This document shows positions 36,328-44,439 of a DNA stretch of 45,732 nt, in pieces. Source of the stretch: a virus; IMG/VR virus record IMGVR_UViG_3300050821_004160, positions 1-45,732 of that record; one strand, given 5' to 3'. The notes below the pieces were generated by a model. It searched no databases. It was not told the origin of the DNA and was given only the letters and a program-made list of their open reading frames with translations. Both the position numbers and the translations under genes were made by a program. Positions within the stretch are counted from its first letter, which is position 1, and each line of letters begins with the position of its first letter.

Positions 36328-38428
36328 ATTGTTTTTGGACTGCGAAACCCGCAGCCGGGTTCCGATCCGACAAGGAAATGTGAAGTACGCAACTGCTGTC
36401 GAAATGACCATGTTGCAGTACGCCGTGAACAACGGCCCCGTGGTCATCATCGATATGCTAAGCCGCAAAAATGCGGTACGCCGCGAGCTTCAGCTAGTCA
36501 AGCTCAAAATTGAAATCGAACGCGCGGATGAAGTATGGGCGCACCAAGCAGAGTTCGACCGTACGATGGTGGAAGCCACCAAGACGCTCGATATACCTGA
36601 AGCTAAATGGCGCTGCACCGCTGCGCTCGCGCGCATGCACGGGCTGCCAGGCGGTCTCGACAAGCTCTGTACGATCTTCAAGGTGCCCGCCCGTTTTGCC
36701 AAGCTCAAAGGTAAAGATATTGGCGAAACGTTTTGGAAACCAAACAAAGCTGGAAACTACAATACCCCTGAGACACATCCCAAGGAATGGGCCCAATTTC
36801 TCCGATACGGGGGCCGGGATGTGGAAGCGATGCGCTACATCTGGCGCAAGATCCCGAAGTGGAACGCCACACCCCGCATGTGGGCGATTTGGGCCCTGGA
36901 CTTCCGGATGAATCATCGTGGCGTCGCCATGGACATCCAGCTCGCGGAAGGCGCCGTAGAGGCCACCACACGCGCCAAGGCGCGTCTCGCCCGGCAGACA
37001 GCCAAGCTCTCCAAGATCCAAGCCAGTGGCCTAGAGGGCGACGAGAGTGCGCTAGAAGCCACCACCCAGGTGAAACGGCTGCTAGCGTATATGGCCGACT
37101 TCGGCGTACATCTACCCGATCTAACTGCCGACACCGTTGAACGGAGACTAGAAGATGAATCCCTGCCTGAACACATTAAAGAGCTATTGCGCATCCGCCA
37201 GAAAGCGAGTAAAGCCAGTACTGCAAAATATCAACGGGTACTCAATCAGCATGTTCGTGGTCGCCTGTATAATCTTCTGGTGTTTTGTGGTGCTATGCGC
37301 ACTGGTCGTTGGGCGGGGCGTACTATTCAGCCACAAAATCTACCGCGCCCTAAGCACGAGCCGTGGGACATAGCCCATGCGATCAAATGCTTTCAGAATG
37401 GCACCATTGACGACTACGCCCCAGACGATGTTCTCGGCCTTGCGTCAAGCGCTTTGCGTGGTCTCATCATCGCCCCCAAGGGACGTCGTTTGGTCACCGC
37501 AGACCTTGCGAACATTGAAGGCCGGTTCATGGCATGGATTGCGGGCGAGGACTGGAAAATCGCCGCCTACGAAGCGTATGATCGCAAAGAAGGGCCCGAC
37601 TTATACAAGGTAGCGTATGCTCGACCATTCAACATCGATCCCGATGACATCGCAGACGAAGGTGACTGGCGCCGACAAGTCGGTAAGGTCATGGAGCTGG
37701 CGCTTCAGTACTATGGGGGTGTCGGCGCCTTCTGTGCGATGGCAGAGACATATGGCCTGCGTCTCGAAGAACTTGCCGTTACGGCCTGGAGCACCATACC
37801 GCTTGACGTTAAGCGTGAAGCGCAACGGCTCTGGCTCAAAGCCATCAAACGTCGCCGCACCTACGGATTGGAAGAACGGGTATGGGTGGTCTGCCAGTCC
37901 CTTGTACTCATGTGGCGCGCGGCGCACCCCATGGTCGTCGCTTTCTGGGAAGCGTTAGACAATGCCGTTAAATCCGCCATCCGAAATCCCGGCAAACGAT
38001 TCAAAGCCGGCGAGCGAATTACCGTTGATCGCGTTGGAAATTGGCTCCGTATTAAGCTACCAAGTGGGCGCTACCTCAATTATCCCGCACCCCGAATTCG
38101 GTCTGACGGCCGATATACTTCGCGATCTTTCATAGGCGTCAACCCTTACACCAAGCAATGGGAGCGCATCACTACATACAGCGGCAAGGATGCAGAAAAC
38201 GTCTGCCAAGGCGGCTGTGCCGATATCATCATGGACGGATTGTTGGCTGCCGATGAGGCGGGGTACAATCCGGTTCTCAGCGTGCATGATGAAGCGATTA
38301 CTGAGCCACCAGATGAGGACAGGTACAACGATAAAGAGCTTAGCAAGCTGCTGGTGGAATCAAGTTTATGGGCAGACGGTATGCCCATGGCTGCTAAAGG
38401 GAAGGTTAGCTATAGGTACTCGAAATAG
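36320..38428 (+). CDS. Family A DNA polymerase with 3'-5' exonuclease
   Basis: A 702-aa replicative polymerase. Exonuclease motifs: LFLDCETRS (D7, E9), WAHQAEFDRTM and YGGRDVEAM (Y-x3-D), all intact, so proofreading is likely. Polymerase motifs: TADLANIEGRFMAWIAGE (motif A Asp, about residue 394), RRQVGKVMELALQYYGG (motif B region) and SVHDEAITE (motif C His-Asp-Glu, about 655). No ATG is available; TTG at 36320 or TTG at 36329 must start it. Weak initiation plus overlap with the upstream gene suggests low, coupled expression. Confidence 0.92.
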   Translation: MRRLFLDCETRSRVPIRQGNVKYATAVEMTMLQYAVNNGPVVIIDMLSRKNAVRRELQLVKLKIEIERADEVWAHQAEFDRTMVEATKTLDIPEAKWRCTAALARMHGLPGGLDKLCTIFKVPARFAKLKGKDIGETFWKPNKAGNYNTPETHPKEWAQFLRYGGRDVEAMRYIWRKIPKWNATPRMWAIWALDFRMNHRGVAMDIQLAEGAVEATTRAKARLARQTAKLSKIQASGLEGDESALEATTQVKRLLAYMADFGVHLPDLTADTVERRLEDESLPEHIKELLRIRQKASKASTAKYQRVLNQHVRGRLYNLLVFCGAMRTGRWAGRTIQPQNLPRPKHEPWDIAHAIKCFQNGTIDDYAPDDVLGLASSALRGLIIAPKGRRLVTADLANIEGRFMAWIAGEDWKIAAYEAYDRKEGPDLYKVAYARPFNIDPDDIADEGDWRRQVGKVMELALQYYGGVGAFCAMAETYGLRLEELAVTAWSTIPLDVKREAQRLWLKAIKRRRTYGLEERVWVVCQSLVLMWRAAHPMVVAFWEALDNAVKSAIRNPGKRFKAGERITVDRVGNWLRIKLPSGRYLNYPAPRIRSDGRYTSRSFIGVNPYTKQWERITTYSGKDAENVCQGGCADIIMDGLLAADEAGYNPVLSVHDEAITEPPDEDRYNDKELSKLLVESSLWADGMPMAAKGKVSYRYSK

Positions 38429-38437
38429 GAGATACCC

Positions 38438-38524
38438 ATGAGAATCGTCATAGTGATTATTCTGGTATTAGCACTTGCTATCCTTATAGGTAAGATGATA
38501 CTCTTTGGTACCGGCGATGACTGA
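38438..38524 (+). CDS. 28-aa single-span membrane micro-protein
   Basis: Begins MRIVIVIILVLALAILIGKM after a strong TAGGAG site at 7 bases, and ends FGTGDD. Almost the whole protein is one membrane helix. It lies just after the polymerase stop. The strong ribosome-binding site makes it credible despite its size. Function unknown. Confidence 0.55.
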   Translation: MRIVIVIILVLALAILIGKMILFGTGDD

Positions 38525-38579
38525 TCTTGAAACTCAATCTGCCATTGCCGCAACAGGTTTGGTTGATGCCACAGTCTAA
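38517..38579 (+). CDS. Possible 20-aa ORF overlapping the membrane micro-protein
   Basis: ATG at 38517 overlaps the preceding stop by 8 bases, and the frame encodes MTDLETQSAIAATGLVDATV. It fits the coupling style of the genome but is too short for independent support. Confidence 0.25.
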   Translation: MTDLETQSAIAATGLVDATV

Positions 38580-38594
38580 TCCAGGAGCAGCCAA

Positions 38595-38759
38595 ATGACC
38601 GAGCCGACGCGTTGCATTCACGCCATACCAGTTGACCTTCCGTGCCAGGCATGCGCGGACATGGTGGAACTGCCGTCCGCCGATGGTTGGTATCGAGTTA
38701 TCTGCTACGCGCCCGATGGCGTCAGCACTGTTGAAACAGGAGAAAAGCATGGCGCGTGA
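38595..38759 (+). CDS. Cys-containing small protein (54 aa)
   Basis: A 54-aa protein (MTEPTRCIHAIPVDLPCQAC...) with CAGGAG 9 bases upstream. Cys 7, 17, 20 and 37 plus His 9 could bind zinc. It overlaps the next gene by 11 bases. No family recognised. Confidence 0.55.
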   Translation: MTEPTRCIHAIPVDLPCQACADMVELPSADGWYRVICYAPDGVSTVETGEKHGA

Positions 38760-38982
38760 GAGATTCAGCGACTGCGGGGCGACCGATGAGGAGGTTGTCG
38801 AATCGCTCCAGGAAGAAGTCGATTATATGCAGCGGACAGCGAGAACCTACGCCGCACGTTGTCGCGATCTTGAAGCGGTCCTCAAAATCTATACGAACTG
38901 CCGCCACGCATCGATTGATTGCTTCTGCACGAAGGAAGCTCGTGCGGCGCTGTATCCTGCCGACACAGGAACAGAGCCATGA
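38749..38982 (+). CDS. Small coiled-coil protein (77 aa)
   Basis: A 77-aa protein starting MARERFSDCGATDEEVVESL with AGGAG 7 bases upstream. Residues 16-50 form a charged helix likely to dimerise; the tail has a Cys-rich segment (NCRHASIDCFCTKEAR). ATGA with the next gene. Function unknown. Confidence 0.55.
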   Translation: MARERFSDCGATDEEVVESLQEEVDYMQRTARTYAARCRDLEAVLKIYTNCRHASIDCFCTKEARAALYPADTGTEP

Positions 38983-39308
38983 GCCGTGAACAGGAATTGG
39001 AAGGGCTATTACGCGAGATAGCGCCAGCGGTACGCGACATCCTATGGTGTGCCCTCGTGTGGAACGATCACAATTTTGACGAGAGGGCGCTGTTTGAGAA
39101 AGCCACAAGAGCGGCTGACTCCCTCGGTTTGAACCGGCATAACGGCGTCTATTCCGTCAATTGGTGGATGGAGCGGGTCGATAAGGCGCTAGGCTGCCTG
39201 AACGAAATGGCGACTGGGCGGATCGCGGTTTACCCCGACGCGTGCCCGCATTGCCGATGCGCTGTCGCGGTCGCATCCACGAACAGCGGGGGAACAGAGC
39301 ATGGGTAA
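38979..39308 (+). CDS. Hypothetical early protein with C-terminal CPHC (109 aa)
   Basis: A 109-aa helical protein (MSREQELEGLLREIAPAVRD...) ending with a possible zinc knuckle CPHCRC and a Ser/Gly tail. Starts in an ATGA overlap and shares its last 8 bases with the next gene. No family recognised. Confidence 0.55.
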   Translation: MSREQELEGLLREIAPAVRDILWCALVWNDHNFDERALFEKATRAADSLGLNRHNGVYSVNWWMERVDKALGCLNEMATGRIAVYPDACPHCRCAVAVASTNSGGTEHG

Positions 39309-39738
39309 GAGACCCGAAGAAAATTATGGTCTTACAGGACTTCCAACCGAAGTTGAATATCTTCGTGCAGACCGTAAATGGCTGGTAGATCGAATCCGCG
39401 AGCTTGAATGTGCTTATGGCATCGACGCGTCCGCTAAACATGACGATAAAAGCACGGAAGATAGACAAATGACACTTAAACACTACGATTTCGACAATGA
39501 CGGAAATCGCCTGGTCGGCCCTGATGGCATTTATGTTCTGTCATCCGATATATATCGGCGGCTCGAAATCATCGAGAAACTGCTGGATGATCCAACGCTA
39601 GTGCATCCCGCTGGCTGCAATTGTGCAATCAAAAGTCGGGATATAGGCCACCACGCAACTGACTGCCCATATCGGGCGCTGCGACAGTTTCTTGCCGATT
39701 TAGGCTCTACCTCTGATGCCGCAGAGAAGCATGGGTAA
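39301..39738 (+). CDS. Hypothetical early protein (145 aa)
   Basis: A 145-aa protein with an N-terminal helix (VEYLRADRKWLVDRIRELEC), a central DFDNDGNRLVGPDGIYVLSS beta hairpin and a C-terminal Cys/His group (CNCAIKSRDIGHHATDCPYR) that may bind metal. Joined by an 8-base overlap to the nuclease gene downstream. No family recognised. Confidence 0.55.
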   Translation: MGKRPEENYGLTGLPTEVEYLRADRKWLVDRIRELECAYGIDASAKHDDKSTEDRQMTLKHYDFDNDGNRLVGPDGIYVLSSDIYRRLEIIEKLLDDPTLVHPAGCNCAIKSRDIGHHATDCPYRALRQFLADLGSTSDAAEKHG

Positions 39739-40027
39739 GCCGGAAGCTACCGTTGAAGACTATTTAGTGGCCGGTGTAATCGAACGCAAAGGATGGCCGG
39801 CAAAAATGGTGGATAAAGGCCGGCGCGGCGCCCCCGATCGTGAGTGCCGCTTTCCAGAAGCATTAGTAATCTACGTGGAGACTAAAGCTAAAAATGGCGT
39901 CCTTAAAAAGTGGCAAGAGGAATACCACAACGATTTGCGAGCTTTGGGCCACATTGTGTTAGTGCTCTGGACTATTCCCCAAGTTGATCACTTTTTTGCG
40001 CTCTACGATCGCGGCGTCTATGGCTGA
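39731..40027 (+). CDS. VRR-NUC domain nuclease
   Basis: A 98-aa stand-alone VRR-NUC protein of the PD-(D/E)xK superfamily: TVEDYLVAGVIERKGWPAKM, then GRRGAPDRECRF (catalytic Asp) and YVETKAKNG (E-x-K), followed by WQEEYHNDLRALGHIVLVLW. Typical length for phage members, which are Holliday-junction-type nucleases usually paired with an SNF2 helicase, as here (8-base overlap with the helicase gene). The start at 39731 is inside the end of the previous gene. Confidence 0.88.
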   Translation: MGKPEATVEDYLVAGVIERKGWPAKMVDKGRRGAPDRECRFPEALVIYVETKAKNGVLKKWQEEYHNDLRALGHIVLVLWTIPQVDHFFALYDRGVYG

Positions 40028-41435
40028 ACTATTGACGCTTCGGCCCATACAGCTTCCTATGGTGAACTTCATTCGATCCACCCCCCGATGCGGGCTGTTT
40101 GCAGGCATGGGGACAGGGAAAACGTCTGCTGCTTTTTTCGTAATCGACATCATGATGATGCTGGACGAATTGGATTTAAAGCACCCCGCATTAGTTATTG
40201 GCCCTGCGCGGGTAGCCAAAGATACTTGGATAGACGAGCGCGACAAATGGACGCAGTTTCAAGACATCGTTGTTATACCCCTCTGCGGCACGCCGGAAGA
40301 ACGCCTTAAAAAGCTCAAGATCCCCGCGCATGTCTATACAATCAGCTATGAGCTACTACCTTGGCTTGTCGAATACTGGATGGCGAAGTGGCCCTATAAA
40401 ACGGTCATCGCTGATGAGCTAGAACGGCTCAAAGGGTTTCGGGAGAAATCACATGGAACAAACCTTCGTAGTGACAAGAGTGGAGCCAGCGGTAAACGCG
40501 CCCACGCTATCGGAAGAGTTGCGCATAACCTCACAGATCGGTGGATTAACATGGGCGGTACACCTGCGCCTGCCGGTCTCAAAGATCTTTGGGGTAGCAC
40601 CTGGTTTCTGGACCGAGGTGAAAGGCTGGGAAGGACTTTTACAGCTTTTAAGGACCGTTGGTTTAGACTTCGTTGGAGTGGACAAGGTATTGAACCTTTG
40701 CCATTCGCAGAACGAGAAATTCATACGGCTCTGGCTGATATCTGTCTCACCGTGGACCCCGCAGACTACTACGACCTTAAAAAACCCCGCATCAACAACA
40801 TCAAAGTTCATCTCCCACCACGCGCCCGCACCCTCTACCAAAAGCTCGAAAAAGAAATGTTTATAGAACTTGAGAGCGGCGCTAAAATCAATGCGCTGAC
40901 GGCTGCAGGATTGACCAACAAATGTTTGCAGCTCGCCAATGGCGCCATGTACACCGACTATCCGGCTTGGGAGGAAATCCACCGTGCGAAACTGGATGTG
41001 CTCGAATCCTGTGTCTCAGAATCCGGCGGCATGCCGCTCTTGGTCCAATATTCGTACAAGAGCGATAAGGCTCGTATCCTCAAAGCTTTCCGCCGCTCGG
41101 TTGATATTTCAACGCCCCGAGGGCTGGCTGCTTTTAAGGCTGGCGATGCTGATTTGGGTGTTGCTCATCCTGGATCGATGGGTCACGGCATTGATGGCCT
41201 CCAGTACGTCACCAATCAACTCGTGCGCCTGGGCCACGTTTGGAAACTTTCTGAAACCATGCAGTTTTTAGAACGGATCGGACCCATGAGACAGTTCAAC
41301 GCGGGGTTGCATCGCGAAGTTGCGATTCATAACCTGATCGCAGAGGATACCTTGGATGAAGATGTGCTTGATGCGCACGAGAACCACCGTAGCGTTCAGG
41401 ACGCTTTATTGCGAGCTATGAAACGTCATGGCTGA
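40020..41435 (+). CDS. SNF2-family DNA helicase/translocase
   Basis: A 471-aa helicase. The Q/N-terminal LRPIQLPMVNFI is followed by Walker A CGLFAGMGTGKTSA (about residue 37), motif Ia LVIGPARVAKDTW, Walker B TVIADELERLKG (DE-L-E) and motif III INMGGTPAPAGLKDLW. The second RecA domain carries GHGIDGLQYV and the late LERIGPMRQFN arginine region. Phage SNF2 proteins of this size act in replication or recombination with a VRR-NUC partner, which precedes it here. The start at 40020 (MAELLTLRPIQ) overlaps the VRR-NUC stop by 8 bases. Confidence 0.9.
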   Translation: MAELLTLRPIQLPMVNFIRSTPRCGLFAGMGTGKTSAAFFVIDIMMMLDELDLKHPALVIGPARVAKDTWIDERDKWTQFQDIVVIPLCGTPEERLKKLKIPAHVYTISYELLPWLVEYWMAKWPYKTVIADELERLKGFREKSHGTNLRSDKSGASGKRAHAIGRVAHNLTDRWINMGGTPAPAGLKDLWGSTWFLDRGERLGRTFTAFKDRWFRLRWSGQGIEPLPFAEREIHTALADICLTVDPADYYDLKKPRINNIKVHLPPRARTLYQKLEKEMFIELESGAKINALTAAGLTNKCLQLANGAMYTDYPAWEEIHRAKLDVLESCVSESGGMPLLVQYSYKSDKARILKAFRRSVDISTPRGLAAFKAGDADLGVAHPGSMGHGIDGLQYVTNQLVRLGHVWKLSETMQFLERIGPMRQFNAGLHREVAIHNLIAEDTLDEDVLDAHENHRSVQDALLRAMKRHG

Positions 41436-41889
41436 AAGCGAAGCACGAAAAAAGTATAGACGCGAATGGGCTGCAGCGCATAGAGAACGCGGAAATGTAG
41501 CAAGACGACGTTGGGCTTTAGCAAACCCAGAGAAAGAGCGATTATTGCGCGCAAATTACAGAGTGCGCAATATAGAAAAAATTACCGCCAGAAATACCGC
41601 ATGGCGAGCGGCGAACCCCGAAAAGATAAGAGACATAAACCTACGTAGAAAAGGGTGGACGCTCCAGCAATTTAATATCGCACTTAAAGTGCAAAAGTTC
41701 CGCTGTGCAATTTGCAATATAGACCTGCGATCACTACCACAAAAGCAAGTTCATGCTGATCACTGTCATCTGAGTGGACGCAGACGCGACGTGCTTTGCC
41801 ACCACTGTAACGCCGGGTTAGGTGCTTTCCGTGATACGCCGAAACTGTTGATGGCGGCAAGAGCCTACTTATTAAAGCGCCGCCGATGA
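41428..41889 (+). CDS. Endonuclease VII-like HNH endonuclease
   Basis: A 153-aa protein with a basic N-terminal repeat region (LANPEKERLLRAN, RAANPEKIRDIN) followed by CAICNIDLRSLPQKQVHADH, then CHLSGRRRDVLCHHCNAGLG and a terminal helix. Same build as the HNH gene at 14187. Overlaps the SNF2 stop by 8 bases with the identical ATGGCTGA junction used at 40020. Lower GC than the helicase gene suggests mobility. Confidence 0.88.
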   Translation: MAESEARKKYRREWAAAHRERGNVARRRWALANPEKERLLRANYRVRNIEKITARNTAWRAANPEKIRDINLRRKGWTLQQFNIALKVQKFRCAICNIDLRSLPQKQVHADHCHLSGRRRDVLCHHCNAGLGAFRDTPKLLMAARAYLLKRRR

Positions 41890-42170
41890 ATATCCCTATC
41901 GTGTCCCTGGCGCCCGTACGCGGGGCGCTAGCGCCAGCTAAATGCGCCCAATGCAATCGCTACCACAACCCGGCCAAAGGCTGCCCCGGCCGGAAGAGAA
42001 TCAGCCACTGCAAACGCGGCCATGAGCTGGCGGGTAAGAATCTCTACCTAACCCCCGGCGGGGAGCGGCGCTGTCAGGCTTGCCGTGAGCTGCACCGTAG
42101 CCTAAGATCCGACCATGGCCATAAGTCCAAAACGCGAGGGATAGATTCTAATGCCGCAAGTCAATCCTGA
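41886..42170 (+). CDS. Zinc-finger protein related to HNH N-terminal domains (94 aa)
   Basis: A 94-aa basic protein with two metal sites: CAQCNRYHNPAKGCPGR and HCKRGHELAGKNLYLTPGGE followed by RRCQACRELHR. The second motif is common at the N-terminus of phage HNH proteins, but no catalytic H-N-H follows, so this may be a stand-alone DNA-binding fragment. ATGA overlap with the endonuclease gene suggests that the pair functions or moved together. Confidence 0.65.
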   Translation: MNIPIVSLAPVRGALAPAKCAQCNRYHNPAKGCPGRKRISHCKRGHELAGKNLYLTPGGERRCQACRELHRSLRSDHGHKSKTRGIDSNAASQS

Positions 42171-42387
42171 TGGAACGATCCAGGTAGCGCCCCCGACCAT
42201 GAGCGCTTTTTCGCCGGCCGCCAGCCCTTCCGCTCCCCCGCCTCCGGCTGCGCCAGGGCCTACGGCGGCGCCACAAGCCGCAGGCGCGATCCAAGCGCTC
42301 ATCGCCGCTTTAGCACAGGCATTCGCCCCCAAAGCCATTACGCAGCGTAAGGCGGTCATAAACCAGCAATTGGGCGATCAGTTCTAA
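42151..42387 (+). CDS. Pro/Ala-rich small protein ending LGDQF (78 aa)
   Basis: A 78-aa protein with a Pro/Ala-rich disordered first half (PSAPPPPAAPGPTAAP) and a helical second half (IQALIAALAQAFAPKAITQR), ending INQQLGDQF. GAGGG lies 11 bases upstream and the start overlaps the preceding gene by 20 bases. The last five residues are shared with the 58-aa protein at 42933, on the other side of the methyltransferase. Function unknown. Confidence 0.6.
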   Translation: MPQVNPDGTIQVAPPTMSAFSPAASPSAPPPPAAPGPTAAPQAAGAIQALIAALAQAFAPKAITQRKAVINQQLGDQF

Positions 42388-42942
42388 ATGAACTTTGAAT
42401 ACCATTTCAAACACCATGTTGGCCGCCGTGTCGATAAGTGGTATCACTATTTCGAGATCTACGATCGACATTTTGACCGTTTCCGCGGCAAGCGGATTCG
42501 GGTGCTAGAAATCGGGGTGGATCACGGAGGCTCGCTCCAGATATGGAAAAGGTACTTCGGCACTGATGCGAGGATTGTGGGCTTAGATATCGACCCCCAT
42601 TGCAAAACCTATGAGGAAGATCGAATCGAGGTGAGAACGGGTAACCAGTCGGATGTTGCGCTGCTAAAATCCCTGGGCACGTTTGACATCGTAATCGATG
42701 ACGGCTCGCATCGGCTCCAAGACCAACTAGCGAGCTTTGAAACGCTATGGCCACATACGCGCGGTGTCTATCTGATTGAAGATTGCCACCAATCACTTCC
42801 CCAGTTATCCAATGCGCCTTTAACCTATACCTATCCCTGGGTAGTGGTTGCTGAGACCCCGCAGCGGTTGATTCGCGGCGATGCCTCCCGCGAGCTGCGG
42901 CCGGATGAACAAGAGGCAACGGAGAAATACGGATGCCTATAG
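42388..42942 (+). CDS. Class I SAM-dependent methyltransferase
   Basis: A 184-aa Rossmann methyltransferase: motif [17 protein letters not shown], acidic end of strand 2 [10 protein letters not shown], later [20 protein letters not shown] and the catalytic-looking [10 protein letters not shown]. The IDDGSH and EDCH pattern is typical of sugar O-methyltransferases of natural-product and surface-glycan pathways rather than DNA methylases (no NPPY or PC motif). It starts directly after the previous stop. It may cap sugars added by the two phage glycosyltransferases, which is inference. Confidence 0.82.
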   Translation: MNFEYHFKHHVGRRVDKWYHYFEIYDRHFDRFRGKRIRVLEIGVDHGGSLQIWKRYFGTDARIVGLDIDPHCKTYEEDRIEVRTGNQSDVALLKSLGTFDIVIDDGSHRLQDQLASFETLWPHTRGVYLIEDCHQSLPQLSNAPLTYTYPWVVVAETPQRLIRGDASRELRPDEQEATEKYGCL

Positions 42943-43109
42943 AAAGCGATGCGCAGCGTCGGGCCATGTATGCCGCCGCTGCCGGCAAAAGCACCTTGGG
43001 TATCCCCCAATCAGTCGGCAAAGATTTTGTTGCCGCTGGCCCCGCCAGCAAGAATTTGCCTGAGCGAAAAGCGCCCAAGAAAAACAAGCCGCTCGGCGAT
43101 CAGTTCTGA
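42933..43109 (+). CDS. 58-aa basic protein ending LGDQF (DUF3008-like pattern)
   Basis: A short ORF starting [20 protein letters not shown] with GGAG 9 bases upstream. The pattern AQRR.M..A..GK...[10 protein letters not shown]...LPER resembles a widespread group of small phage proteins of unknown function. Ends KNKPLGDQF. Overlaps the methyltransferase stop by 10 bases, and its own stop lies within the 3' end of the convergent Fis-like gene. Last gene of the early arm. Confidence 0.65.
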   Translation: MPIESDAQRRAMYAAAAGKSTLGIPQSVGKDFVAAGPASKNLPERKAPKKNKPLGDQF

Positions 43110-43354
43110 AGGTCCCCCCAATCGCCCCTGTGGCCGCCCCATCGGGTGCCACAGGGGTTTTTCAGTTTGAGCTTCACCATTTCCTTATGCAGCCAGGTGC
43201 GGCTTACCTTCGCCGTCCGAGCGGTTGCAGTGACATTACCATCATGCTTTCGTAGCAAATGGCGCCAATACCCCGCTTTAAAACGCTGATACGCTTCTCG
43301 ATAGCTCTTTACACTCCGCACCATCGGCAAATTCTGCACTCTCGTGGCAGCCAC
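43100..43354 (-). CDS. Fis-type helix-turn-helix protein, last gene of the leftward arm
   Basis: An 84-aa basic protein whose C-terminal half is a Fis/NtrC-type [23 protein letters not shown], then [18 protein letters not shown]. The GTG at 43354 opens the frame; an ATG at 43324 ([11 protein letters not shown]) is an equally plausible start, and neither has a strong ribosome-binding site. Its 3' end contains the whole plus-strand terminator, so its message and the early transcript are complementary here. Probably a DNA-binding regulator, placed downstream of the lysis genes. Confidence 0.7.
   Translation of the reverse strand: MAATRVQNLPMVRSVKSYREAYQRFKAGYWRHLLRKHDGNVTATARTAKVSRTWLHKEMVKLKLKNPCGTRWGGHRGDWGDLQN
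43125..43162 (+). terminator. Strong rho-independent terminator ending the rightward arm
   Basis: CCCCTGTGGC (43125-43134) and GCCACAGGGG (43148-43157) pair around a 13-nt loop that can itself pair CCC/GGG, followed by TTTTT (43158-43162). It lies 16 bases after the last early gene and within the coding sequence of the convergent Fis-like gene. Confidence 0.93.
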
Positions 43355-43370
43355 CGTCTAACCCAACGGA

Positions 43371-43706
43371 TTAGACTGCAGAAAAATTTGAAGGCGGGTT
43401 CGGCACAGGCAGCGGAGGCGCGGCAATCGCAAACATCGTTTCTGTGCTCCATGCACTCACCACTAGGCCGTCTGAGCGGATCGCAGCCGCATAGCTATCG
43501 GGTTTCAACACCGTAGACAACGCGCTAATCGCTTCGCTGGTTGCCGCAGGATCGATGATGCTGGTCAACGCAGAGTAGGTGCCGGCTGCGGAACCTGCGG
43601 CAGTCGTTGAACGCACTCCGATGGTGTAGCCCGTGACTTCGCCGGGAACTAGTGGTGAACCGTCCACACTCGTGGTGGGATCGGCCCAAGTAAATTGAGT
43701 CGCCAT
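43371..43706 (-). CDS. Fibronectin type III-like domain protein
   Basis: A 111-aa single-domain beta protein: WADPTTSVDGSPLVPGEVTG, then YTIGVRSTTAAGS and TVLKPDSYAAAIRSDGLVVS follow the FN3/Ig-like strand order seen on phage virion surfaces. ATG at 43706 with AGGAG 8 bases upstream. Located behind the lysozyme gene, so its virion association is uncertain. Such domains usually mediate weak surface binding. Confidence 0.65.
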   Translation of the reverse strand: MATQFTWADPTTSVDGSPLVPGEVTGYTIGVRSTTAAGSAAGTYSALTSIIDPAATSEAISALSTVLKPDSYAAAIRSDGLVVSAWSTETMFAIAAPPLPVPNPPSNFSAV

Positions 43707-43720
43707 GATCAAATCTCCTT

Positions 43721-44149
43721 TTAAGATAAAAATAAAGCCTGTTCTGCTTGTCGTCGTCGCAAGAGCCCTGCATTAGGAACTCCGTCGATGTGATCCCAGC
43801 GCGGGAACTGCGCGGCAGCGCCGGCAAAATCCCGCGCGTTGATGAGCTGCGCCAGGGTTGAGTGACCTTCAGCACCTACGCCCACATTGAACGTGAAGCT
43901 CACGAGGGCATCAAATTGGTTTTGGGTAACATTGGTTGTGATCGATGCATCGACGCCATCTACGGCGGCTTGAGAATCTTCCTGGAACCAGATTTCAGCT
44001 TGCTCTGGCGTACACGTATCACCTAACTTGACGCCCTTTGTGTGGCCCCAACCAATGGTGGGTATGCCTTTTGAGTCAGGATAAGCAACCAGGCGCAATT
44101 CCTCAAACGATTTGATCAGCGCCTCGCCTGTGGAACTCAAGGTATTCAT
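43721..44149 (-). CDS. Endolysin, T4-type lysozyme (GH24)
   Basis: A 142-aa muramidase. The catalytic triad of T4 lysozyme aligns as E16, D25 and T31 (SFEELRLVAYPDSKGIPTIGWGHT region, residues 14-37), followed by TPEQAEIWFQED, VTQNQFDALVSFTFNVG and LLRRRQAEQALF. There is no signal peptide or SAR helix, so release depends on a large-hole holin. It overlaps the one-TM gene by ATGA in a compact lysis cassette. Confidence 0.95.
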   Translation of the reverse strand: MNTLSSTGEALIKSFEELRLVAYPDSKGIPTIGWGHTKGVKLGDTCTPEQAEIWFQEDSQAAVDGVDASITTNVTQNQFDALVSFTFNVGVGAEGHSTLAQLINARDFAGAAAQFPRWDHIDGVPNAGLLRRRQAEQALFLS

Positions 44150-44439
44150 GGCTTGCCGTTTCCGTTCGTGCCGATATGCAATATGATTTGATCGAGGCGC
44201 TTGGTATTGCTTTCGTGGTTTCTATCTTGGCGCTCAATGAAATCCTTGATGTCTCTCTTCAAATCGTCTACATCGCACTTATCGGCTTTAGCGTCCAGTT
44301 GAGCAAAGGTTCGCTTGGTGAAGAATGCCACAATAGCACCTGCTACGGTTATGATCGCCGTCCATGTGGTGTGAAAAACTTGAAACCCAGTCTGCGGGTC
44401 TTCCACGCTATAAACACTCCTCTCTTGTCCGATAGTCAC
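44146..44439 (-). CDS. One-TM coiled-coil lysis-cassette protein
   Basis: A 97-aa protein with a short head, one membrane segment at about residues 24-42 (TTWTAIITVAGAIVAFF) and a charged coiled-coil tail (DDLKRDIKDFIERQDRNHES...). Position between holin and lysozyme fits an i-spanin or XhlA-type accessory. No lipobox-bearing o-spanin was found nested in or after it, so the spanin assignment is tentative. Confidence 0.6.
   Translation of the reverse strand: MTIGQERSVYSVEDPQTGFQVFHTTWTAIITVAGAIVAFFTKRTFAQLDAKADKCDVDDLKRDIKDFIERQDRNHESNTKRLDQIILHIGTNGNGKP

Noticed and set aside
40020-41435. Identical ATGGCTGA overlap at the VRR-NUC/SNF2 and SNF2/endonuclease VII junctions as a mobile-insertion mark
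   Set aside because: Eight bases fixed by Gly-stop and Met-Ala codons are easily shared by chance. Surrounding bases differ.
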